Assembly: GCA_030591825.1 (NCBI GenBank)
Contig: JAUVAG010000053.1
Span: forward strand, 1 to 7,076
Reading direction: 5' to 3'
DNA: 7,076 nt
Source: Dethiosulfatibacter sp.
GTDB lineage: Bacteria > Bacillota > Clostridia > Tissierellales > Dethiosulfatibacteraceae
Position 1 is the first letter of the stretch. Each line of letters starts with the position of its first letter. Of this stretch, positions 1 through 5,117 are shown piece by piece. A program made the position numbers and the translations under genes. The notes under the pieces are model-generated. The model worked only from the letters and a program-made list of their open reading frames with translations. It ran no database searches and was not told the DNA's origin.

Positions 1-54
1 ATAAATTAAATCATTAACAATATCGTTTGTATACGTAAATTTAGGTTCAAACAT
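1..54 (-). CDS. N-terminal fragment of a probable Fic-family protein (runs off left edge)
   Basis: Only the first 18 codons are inside the window, read leftwards from an ATG at 54-52. The peptide MFEPKFTYTNDIVNDLIY has no stop and reaches base 1. A strong AGGAGGTGAAG ribosome site sits immediately before the ATG, and an extended -10 promoter lies about 30 bases further upstream, so this is a real gene start. The opening MFEPKFTYTNxIV resembles the usual beginning of stand-alone Fic/DOC proteins, which transfer AMP or other phosphate-containing groups onto target proteins. The Fic core motif HPFxxGNGR would lie outside the window, so the family call is from memory of N-termini only and is tentative. 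That this is a gene start is nearly certain. Confidence 0.55.
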   Translation of the reverse strand, partial: MFEPKFTYTNDIVNDLIY

Positions 55-67
55 ACTTCACCTCCTA
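55..67 (-). promoter_or_regulatory. Strong ribosome binding site of the left-edge gene
   Basis: Read on the minus strand the bases give AGGAGGTGAAGT directly before the ATG at 54. This is a near-perfect Shine-Dalgarno sequence at normal spacing and fixes the start of the truncated gene. Confidence 0.85.
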
Positions 68-80
68 TCATGATATAAAT

Positions 81-89
81 ATTGTACCA
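81..89 (-). promoter_or_regulatory. Extended -10 promoter of the left-edge gene
   Basis: The minus strand reads TGGTACAAT: a TGn extended -10 followed by TACAAT (one mismatch to TATAAT). No good -35 hexamer stands 17 bases upstream, which is typical of extended -10 promoters or of ones helped by an activator. Transcription would begin near 75, leaving a leader of about 20 bases that contains the RBS. Confidence 0.55.
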
Positions 90-94
90 TACTT

Positions 95-170
95 GTTCCT
101 TATTTCATACCAATCCGTTCCTTATTTGTTCGTTATTTCTGCCATTCGTTCCTTATTTTGTTCCTATTAC
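95..170. repeat. Phased array of GTTCCTTATTT 11-mers
   Basis: Three exact copies of GTTCCTTATTT start at 95, 117 and 148. A one-mismatch copy (GTTCGTTATTT) starts at 128, and a degenerate copy (GTTCCTATTA) at 160. The start-to-start distances of 22, 11, 20 and 12 bases are close to whole turns of the helix. The array ends a few bases upstream of the extended -10 promoter of the left-edge gene. That position and phasing fit a multi-site operator or activator array; an iteron-like role cannot be excluded. No protein that would bind it is identified in the window. Confidence 0.6.
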
Positions 171-222
171 ATTGTCATTTTCGTTCGTATTCGTCTTATC
201 ATATACGAACAAAAATGACGAT
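171..222. repeat. Long inverted repeat, 20-bp arms with 12-nt loop
   Basis: The arm at 171-190 is complementary to the arm at 203-222 at 18 of 20 positions, with a 12-base loop at 191-202. The inner part reads TTCGTTCGTAT against ATACGAACAAA. The stem is AT-rich and no T-run follows on either side, so it is not a classical terminator. It sits behind the 11-mer array in the gap between two oppositely oriented units. It may be an operator, a recombinase or replication-related dyad, or a remnant of a mobile-element end. Confidence 0.6.
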
Positions 223-446
223 GCGATTTAATAGCCAGATATCATTTAATTTTGAAATCCATTAAATCAGCGTTGTCCATTATTGACTTATTGTTCATTA
301 TTTATCTTGAAGTCAAGATGCCTCACAGCACCTTAAATATCTAAATATATATTGTGACAAAACCCACATTTTGTACCACTCTTTATCTCATCAATATAAC
401 GAATCATAGTCATTTGACAGTCACCGATAATCTTAAGGACTGGACT

Positions 447-590
447 GGACTGGAAGACTGCTTGCAGTATGAAAAAGGAATTCTTGCAACAACCGAGATG
501 TTAGTTGAGAGAGTTGTTAATATTGCAAACTCAATAGGCAGAAAAATAGCTACCGTAGAAGAAGCAAAAGAAATTTTAAGTCTACAATAA
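447..590 (+). pseudogene. C-terminal remnant of a BKACE / 3-keto-5-aminohexanoate cleavage enzyme
   Basis: About 47 codons, starting GLEDCLQYEKGILATTEM and ending in a TAA at 588-590, match my recollection of the C-terminus of the beta-keto acid cleavage (BKACE, DUF849, Kce) family: (V)GLEDN-YY-KG-LA-N--LVERAV-IA---GRE-AT--EAREIL. The normal enzyme is about 270-310 residues, forms a zinc TIM barrel and cleaves beta-keto acids with acetyl-CoA, for example in lysine fermentation. The barrel and its metal ligands are absent. The open frame extends upstream to a GTG at 354, but residues 1-31 show no family similarity and no ribosome site precedes it. A GACTG repeat (GACTGGACTGGACTGG) lies at the junction. 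It is the only plus-strand coding trace and is judged a decayed fragment. Confidence 0.7.
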
Positions 591-593
591 AAC

Positions 594-647
594 AAAATGA
601 GCCATCGCTTTGAACTGATACATATCACTCAAGCGGTTGCTCATTTT
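594..647. terminator. Bidirectional terminator hairpin after dprA
   Basis: AAAATGAGC at 594-602 pairs with GCTCATTTT at 639-647, and CGCTT (606-610) pairs with AAGCG (631-635). This gives a 17-position stem with two mismatches and a 20-base loop. On the minus strand the stem is followed by TTTTGTTTTATT, a good U-tract for ending the RAYT-comM-dprA message 28 bases past the dprA stop. On the plus strand TTTTAACTT follows, so it may also end transcripts from the left. Confidence 0.7.
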
Positions 648-674
648 AACTTATTTGAAAGGAATCAGTCCAAT

Positions 675-1748
675 CTACTTCCAATACCTTCCCGACAAAC
701 AATTAAGCACCCCTCTAAGCTCAAGCTCTGCAAGATGCTGTGAAAGATCAAGCTGATTAATTCCCACTGCTTCTGATATCTGTTGGATAAACAATCTTTT
801 GTCCCCAATAGCATTAAGTATCTTAATCTCGGTTTGAGTTAAATCTGATATTGGCACTTTTTTATCCCCAGTAATACTCTCTTTAGTAGCAACTCCCTCT
901 ATCTTATCCACAATGCATCCATGACCTGTATATATCCTTGCCCCTTCTTCGATTAGCCTGTTTGTACCAACTCCAGTCTTACTATAAATTGATGACGGTA
1001 ATGCAAACACTTCTTTTCCCTGCTTCTTGGCAATGTCAGCAGTAATAAGCGCACCACTTCTTTCCGAAGCCTCTACAATCAGAAGTTTTTTACTCCAGCT
1101 GCTAATAAGATAATTTCTTCTTGCAAAATATTCAGCTCTTCCTTTAGTTCCCGGAGGATACTCAGACATTACAGCACCATTATCAATTATTCTATCCATC
1201 AATTCATTATGCTCTCTCGGATAACATAGATCTATTGCAGTACCAAAAAATGCAATGGTATATCCACTGGATTTAATACAGCCAGTATGTGCATACCCGT
1301 CAATCCCTTTTGCCATTCCACTTATAACTGCATACCCTTTTCTTCCAATATATTCCCCTGCTTCAAAGGCTGCTCTCTTTCCATACTGACTACACCTTCT
1401 AGATCCAACAATCCCTATTCCATTTATTTCATCTCTGATAATTCCTCTATAATACAATACCAATGGAGAATAAGGTTCATTTGCAGCATACTCAGGATAA
1501 TTATCATCCATAAGCGTTAGTATGTGTGAGTTTGATTTATTCAAATCATCAAGAATTTTCATGGCATTTTCCAGAGACCTTGAAGAACATATGGTTTCAG
1601 CCAATATATTGCCAATACCCTCTATTTTAATAATCTCATCCAAATCCGCATTATATACCTCTTCAGGAGATTCAAAATATTCAATTAGCCTTTTCTGCAG
1701 AACCGGGCCAAGACCTCTCAACTGTGAAAGCCATACCCAATATTCCAT
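675..1748 (-). CDS. dprA: DNA processing protein DprA
   Basis: At 357 residues this is full length for DprA/Smf, the cytoplasmic protein that binds incoming single-stranded DNA and loads RecA in natural transformation. In order: a helix-hairpin-helix/SAM-like N-terminus (about 8-55, with GLGPVLQKRL and IEGIGNILAE), the Rossmann-like core (about 75-285), and a C-terminal winged helix (about 300-357). Core hallmarks are GSR at 115-117, SGMAKGID at 143-150, GTAIDLCYP at 169-177, SEYPPG at 195-200, RRNYLIS at 210-216, EASERSGALITA at 226-237, VFALP at 247-251 and GTNRLIEEGA at 261-270. The ATG overlaps the TAA of comM by one base (TAATG), with only a weak GGTGG before it, which implies translational coupling. 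The gene is last in its operon and is followed by a terminator; no topA follows, unlike many related genomes. Competence in this organism is not shown by the sequence. Confidence 0.96.
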   Translation of the reverse strand: MEYWVWLSQLRGLGPVLQKRLIEYFESPEEVYNADLDEIIKIEGIGNILAETICSSRSLENAMKILDDLNKSNSHILTLMDDNYPEYAANEPYSPLVLYYRGIIRDEINGIGIVGSRRCSQYGKRAAFEAGEYIGRKGYAVISGMAKGIDGYAHTGCIKSSGYTIAFFGTAIDLCYPREHNELMDRIIDNGAVMSEYPPGTKGRAEYFARRNYLISSWSKKLLIVEASERSGALITADIAKKQGKEVFALPSSIYSKTGVGTNRLIEEGARIYTGHGCIVDKIEGVATKESITGDKKVPISDLTQTEIKILNAIGDKRLFIQQISEAVGINQLDLSQHLAELELRGVLNCLSGRYWK

Positions 1749-3286
1749 TACACCACCGCCATGCTAATCTTTTCCTTCTCCAGGTCCCTTGACATAACTG
1801 ATGCCATAACATCCTTCTTTCTTATGGTTTTTGAACCTTCAAGATCAGCAAATGTTCTAGATACCTTTAAAAACTTATGAAATGTCCTGGCACTGTACTT
1901 ATATCTGTCGTATACCTTCTGTAAAATATCGCTACATTCACTGTCAAGTCTGCAAAACTCCTTAATCAGGGACTGACTCATCTGGGCATTGCAGTTCACA
2001 CCCTCCATACCTTTAAATCTCTTTCTCTGGATATCCCTGGCAAACTCCACCCTTTCCCTTAACTCTGATGAAGATAAGTTTGAAGTATAATTTGACAGAT
2101 CCATAAAATCAACAGGCTGAACATATTTCTGAATATCCATCCTTTCAAGAATCGGACCTGAAAGTCTCTGTCTATACTTAAGCACCTCATAATCACTGCA
2201 GCTACACCTGTCCGTACCGTAATATCCACAAGGACATGGATTCATAGCTGCAACAAGCATGAAATTTGCAGGATAGCTATTTGTTTCCCTTACCCTTGAT
2301 ACTGTAACGACCTTGTCTTCCATAGGTTGTCTTAATGCATCAAGAGTTCTCTTGCTAAATTCCGCAATCTCATCAAGAAAGAGCACTCCATTGTGAGCCA
2401 GTGATATTTCCCCCGGAGTAGCCCTGTTTCCTCCACCTATAAGTGAATTTGTAGACGCATTGTGATGAGGAGCTCTAAAAGGTCTTGATCTTACCAGGCT
2501 GTCATTTCCCTTCAACAGACCTGCCACACTATATACCTTTGTTACCTCAAGAGATTCCTCCTCTGACATTTTCGGCAATATTGTTGGAATCCTTTTGGCA
2601 ATCATTGATTTGCCACATCCCGGTGCACCAATCATAAGCATATTGTGCCCACCAGCAGCTGCAGCAACTATATACTCCACTAAAAGCTCCTGACCTTGAA
2701 CCTCGCTAAAATCCATATTTAAAGGGTTTTGACAATCATCTTCAACCACTGATTCTTCAGATTTGACATACTCCTTGCTTCCTTCAAGAAATTCTACAAC
2801 ATCTCTAAGTCCTTGAAAGCCATATACCTTTATTCCCCTAATAAGTGATGCTTCCTCTATATTATCCAAAGGCACTATAATGCTCTCGATTCCTGAATCT
2901 CTAGCAGCTATTACCATTGACAATACTCCATTACACCCTCTAAGCCTTGCATTTAGTGAAAGTTCCCCAATAAAGGCAAACTCTTCCGTTCTCTTAATCC
3001 TGACCTGGTTTGCTTCCATAAGAAGACTTAATGCTATTGGAAGATCGAAATGAGAACCACTCTTCTTAAGATCGCTTGGAGCAAGATTGACAACAATCTT
3101 CATCTGGGGAAATATGAACCTGCTATCAAGAATAGCAGCCTCAACTCTTTCCCTTGCTTCCTTGACTGCAGTATCTCCCAGACCTACAATCGATATCATG
3201 GGCTGTCCGCTTATTGTCTTTGTTTCAACATCAACCACATAACCTTCAACACCCTTGGTGGAAAGACTCTTTACTATAGTAGCCAT
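1748..3286 (-). CDS. comM: ComM/YifB family Mg-chelatase-like AAA+ ATPase
   Basis: 512 residues, the usual length of the YifB/ComM family. The N-terminal ChlI-like (Lon/S5-type fold) domain spans about 20-165. The AAA+ module spans about 195-395, with Walker A GAPGCGKS at 220-227, the family signature RPFRAPHHNAS at 268-278, Walker B VLFLDE at 301-306, and sensor-1 asparagine N349 in AAMNP. The cysteine cluster C351, C353, C361 and C363 is typical of the family and may bind zinc. SGPILERMD at 376-384 precedes the C-terminal Mg_chelatase_C domain (about 400-505). In gammaproteobacteria ComM is a hexameric branch-migration helicase that extends recombination of transformed DNA; the same role here is inferred. 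GAGGAGG spaced six bases before the ATG sets the start. The gene lies 10 bases after the RAYT stop, and its stop overlaps the dprA start. Confidence 0.95.
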   Translation of the reverse strand: MATIVKSLSTKGVEGYVVDVETKTISGQPMISIVGLGDTAVKEARERVEAAILDSRFIFPQMKIVVNLAPSDLKKSGSHFDLPIALSLLMEANQVRIKRTEEFAFIGELSLNARLRGCNGVLSMVIAARDSGIESIIVPLDNIEEASLIRGIKVYGFQGLRDVVEFLEGSKEYVKSEESVVEDDCQNPLNMDFSEVQGQELLVEYIVAAAAGGHNMLMIGAPGCGKSMIAKRIPTILPKMSEEESLEVTKVYSVAGLLKGNDSLVRSRPFRAPHHNASTNSLIGGGNRATPGEISLAHNGVLFLDEIAEFSKRTLDALRQPMEDKVVTVSRVRETNSYPANFMLVAAMNPCPCGYYGTDRCSCSDYEVLKYRQRLSGPILERMDIQKYVQPVDFMDLSNYTSNLSSSELRERVEFARDIQRKRFKGMEGVNCNAQMSQSLIKEFCRLDSECSDILQKVYDRYKYSARTFHKFLKVSRTFADLEGSKTIRKKDVMASVMSRDLEKEKISMAVV

Positions 3287-3299
3287 GATAACCTCCTCA
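3287..3299 (-). promoter_or_regulatory. comM ribosome site overlapping the RAYT stop codon
   Basis: The minus strand reads TGAGGAGGTTATC and then ATG. The first three bases are the TGA stop of the upstream RAYT gene, and the purine-rich GAGGAGG begins inside it. Ribosomes ending the RAYT protein stop exactly on the comM initiation site, which favours coupled translation and shows the pair is an integrated operon. Confidence 0.85.
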
Positions 3300-4130
3300 A
3301 TTCAGCATTTTTGATACCGCCGCCTGGCTTATGCCTATGTTTTTTCCTATATCTTCCATCCTGTAATTCCTTTTCAAGCATTCCTCAATATATCTTATCT
3401 TCAGTGGTGTCAATCTTCTGGCACGTGAAGCACTCTTTATTCTTTTGAAATCCTCCTCGCTTACAGAAACTAATTTCAATATCTCATCCATTGACTCTCT
3501 TGAAACCTCCTCCAATGTTTTAGAGACCTTTAAAGGCTCAACATTGCCTATTACTGCTGCATCTTCAAACAATTCACTGCTTTCAAAATCATCCTCATCC
3601 ATAAACCTTGCATACTCCACCAAAGCCTTTTTCCTATCCCTTGCAAACATATCAAGTATGAAGTCAATGCTTACAAGCCCATCTCCAACATTCCTGCGGT
3701 ACACTAAATCACTGCTCCACTGGCAGTCAGCTACCGACTTGCACATCTTTGCCTTTACGGGATTCTGATGCACATACCTCAAAAGAGACAAAAGGTAACT
3801 GTCATCCTTGACCAAAATGCCCTTATACCTCTTTTCATATACATGACCTGTCCTTTTTTTGATCCTGTTGTATGTCTTGGCAAATTCCGTGTTGATCCTA
3901 TGCATCACACTGCCGATTAACTCCATGTCAGTCTTCATTATCACATGGTAGTGATTGTCCATTATTGCATAACCTAAAATCTTATACCCAAAGACATCCT
4001 TATACTTTAGAAATACATCAAGCAACATCTTCTTATCATCTCTTCTTTTAAAGATATACTCCCTATTGTTACCTCTCTGAACAATATGATATACCCCTCC
4101 CCTGAATTCAACTGCAGGTTTTCTTCCCAT
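3297..4130 (-). CDS. RAYT-type (REP-associated, Y1 HUH) transposase-like protein with C-terminal HTH
   Basis: 277 residues. The N-terminal ~130 residues form a Y1_Tnp/IS200-like domain of the RAYT type: GGVYHIVQRGNNRE at 11-24, followed by GYAIMDNHYHVIM with the HUH metal-binding pair H60-Y-H62, then GHVYEKRYKG at 95-104 and LLSLLRYVHQNPVKA at 113-127. The nucleophile is probably the tyrosine at 119. All the core motifs are present, so the enzyme looks intact; the family nicks and rejoins single-stranded DNA at hairpins. After an acidic linker (about 178-192), residues 240-277 form a helix-turn-helix, MEDIGKNIGISQAAVSKML at 258-276. GGAGGCGG stands before the ATG, and a consensus promoter lies within 60 bases. 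No inverted ends, IS boundaries or target duplication flank it, and it is joined to comM by a stop/RBS overlap. This suggests a resident, domesticated gene. Confidence 0.9.
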   Translation of the reverse strand: MGRKPAVEFRGGVYHIVQRGNNREYIFKRRDDKKMLLDVFLKYKDVFGYKILGYAIMDNHYHVIMKTDMELIGSVMHRINTEFAKTYNRIKKRTGHVYEKRYKGILVKDDSYLLSLLRYVHQNPVKAKMCKSVADCQWSSDLVYRRNVGDGLVSIDFILDMFARDRKKALVEYARFMDEDDFESSELFEDAAVIGNVEPLKVSKTLEEVSRESMDEILKLVSVSEEDFKRIKSASRARRLTPLKIRYIEECLKRNYRMEDIGKNIGISQAAVSKMLN

Positions 4131-4161
4131 TCGACCGCCTCCAATTAATTAGTATACTTTC

Positions 4162-4190
4162 ATTATATCAAACGTTTGTTCGATTATCAA
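4162..4190 (-). promoter_or_regulatory. Sigma-A promoter of the RAYT-comM-dprA operon with palindromic spacer
   Basis: On the minus strand TTGATA (4190-4185) and a perfect TATAAT (4167-4162) are separated by 17 bases. The leader to the ATG at 4130 would be about 25 bases. The spacer contains the perfect 10-bp palindrome CAAACGTTTG (4169-4178), directly against the -10. That is a natural place for a repressor, possibly the HTH of the RAYT protein itself (inference). No other promoter is evident before comM or dprA. Confidence 0.8.
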
Positions 4191-4320
4191 CAAAGATTCC
4201 GAATTGATTTTTGTTTATCGAATATTTGTTCATTTTTATGGTGTAAAAAAAGGAATTTTTCATCCCCTTTTCTATTTTTCTGAAATAATCTCTATTCTTT
4301 AATTTCAAATAATGTTATAC

Positions 4321-4337
4321 TTCAGGCACCGATGATT
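4321..4337 (+). repeat. Dispersed motif copy A (CAGGCACCGATGATT)
   Basis: CAGGCACCGATGATTCC lies in the gap between the methyltransferase end and the RAYT promoter. It matches the intergenic motif GACAGGCACCGATGGT at 13 of 16 positions, in the same orientation as the copies at 5055 and 6832. The right half (GGT) is degenerate. Confidence 0.5.
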
Positions 4338-4379
4338 CCAGTGAACTTACGATTGGCAATGAATAATATCTTTAATATA

Positions 4380-5015
4380 TTACTCTCTTTTTTGCCCAAG
4401 AATAAATACTCCTTTTTTTACATTTTTTATTTTTATTAAAGTTAAACCGTTTTTTTCAATAAGTTTAACAATCTCCTTTTCAGCTTTTATAAAAGCTTTT
4501 CCGCTAAATGAAAAAGAAACCAATACCTCTCCTCCCTGTTTTAATACTCTTGATATTTCCGATAGATATATTGGAGCATTAGACGTAATTACTAAGTCAA
4601 ATTCATTATCCTTATATAATAAATTAGCTGCATTTCCTTTTTTAAAATTTAAGTTTTTTATTCTTTGTCGTTTAGCTTTCTCTTTTGATATTTTAACCAT
4701 TTCATAGCTTTGATCTATCCCTTCCACAAATGCCTTTGGAAAATATTTCGCAGCTGAAATTGCTGCAATACCTGTACCAGTACATAAATCTATTATCTTT
4801 TGTGGTTTATTATCTACATATTCAAGTCCATCTAAAATAGAAGCCATGTAATCTATTTCGCTTTTTTGAATTTTTTCATCATATGACTCACTAATTTTTT
4901 CCGGAAAATAAACCATTGCTTTCATAAATATTTTTGCCTTCATGATTTTAGGATGTTTGATTATAAGTTTAATCAGAGGAGTCATAATAACTGTTTTAAT
5001 ATCAAAAACGTTCAT
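4380..5015 (-). CDS. Class I SAM-dependent methyltransferase, substrate unknown
   Basis: 211 residues with a Rossmann methyltransferase core from about residue 70 on. Motif I is IIDLCTGTGIAA at 74-85. The acidic ribose-binding residue is D101 in VEGIDQSYEMV. Motif IV-like DLVITSNAP is at 140-148, and the post-core strand SRVLKQGGEVLVSFS at 155-169 has the usual RVLKxGG turn. The first ~60 residues are basic and rich in Ile, Lys and Met, with a possible short amphipathic or membrane-touching helix; no clear transmembrane segment is seen. The ATG at 5015 has AGAAGGG about eight bases upstream. Base composition is distinctly more AT-rich than the comM-dprA operon, with many A/T runs, so it may have been acquired separately. 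Motif copies flank it on both sides. The fold does not reveal the substrate; small-molecule, protein or lipid are all possible. Confidence 0.85.
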   Translation of the reverse strand: MNVFDIKTVIMTPLIKLIIKHPKIMKAKIFMKAMVYFPEKISESYDEKIQKSEIDYMASILDGLEYVDNKPQKIIDLCTGTGIAAISAAKYFPKAFVEGIDQSYEMVKISKEKAKRQRIKNLNFKKGNAANLLYKDNEFDLVITSNAPIYLSEISRVLKQGGEVLVSFSFSGKAFIKAEKEIVKLIEKNGLTLIKIKNVKKGVFILGQKRE

Positions 5016-5052
5016 GTGAATACCCTTCTTTCAATTTTATTTATAAAGTTAT

Positions 5053-5084
5053 GTGACAGGCACCAATGGTTACCGATGGTTGCA
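5053..5084 (+). repeat. Dispersed motif copy B with internal tandem half
   Basis: GACAGGCACCAATGGT (5055-5070) is immediately followed by TACCGATGGT (5071-5080), so the 10-bp unit CACCAATGGT/TACCGATGGT is duplicated in tandem. ACCAATGGT and ACCGATGGT are each small dyads, and GTGACAGGCAC forms another (GTG/CAC arms). The motif lies in the 102-base gap upstream of the methyltransferase. Confidence 0.6.
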
Positions 5085-5117
5085 ATTTAAGCCTTCATAG
5101 CAATATAACAGGCATGG

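Noticed and set aside
95..170. Reading the 11-mer array as a CRISPR array
   Set aside because: Repeats are too short, spacers are 0-11 bases and AT-rich, and no cas gene is present.
304..319. ATCTTGA-AG-TCAAGAT inverted repeat
   Set aside because: It is real, but short (7-bp arms) and not placed at a recognised promoter or gene start. Such dyads are expected occasionally in this composition.
410..628. A 72-codon minus-strand open frame
   Set aside because: It is antisense to the BKACE remnant and runs into the terminator hairpin; its translation shows no recognisable family.
1287..1767. Two plus-strand open frames of about 80 codons
   Set aside because: Both are antisense to well-supported dprA sequence with intact DprA motifs; no start signals.
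3050..3448. A 132-codon open frame on the plus strand
   Set aside because: It lies antisense across the comM start and the RAYT end, both of which have clear family motifs. Its translation is low-complexity, with no ribosome site or family resemblance.
3445..3768. A 107-codon plus-strand open frame
   Set aside because: It is antisense within the RAYT coding region and is serine-rich, as expected from the complement of this codon usage; no independent support.
3297..4130. Complete insertion sequence around the RAYT gene
   Set aside because: No terminal hairpins, no tnpB, no target duplication, and the 3' end is fused into the comM ribosome site, leaving no room for a right end.
4248..4271. 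AAAAGG/CCTTTT hairpin followed by CTATTTTTC as a plus-strand terminator
   Set aside because: The stem is only six bases with a 12-base loop, and no plus-strand gene precedes it. It is probably chance in A/T-rich DNA.
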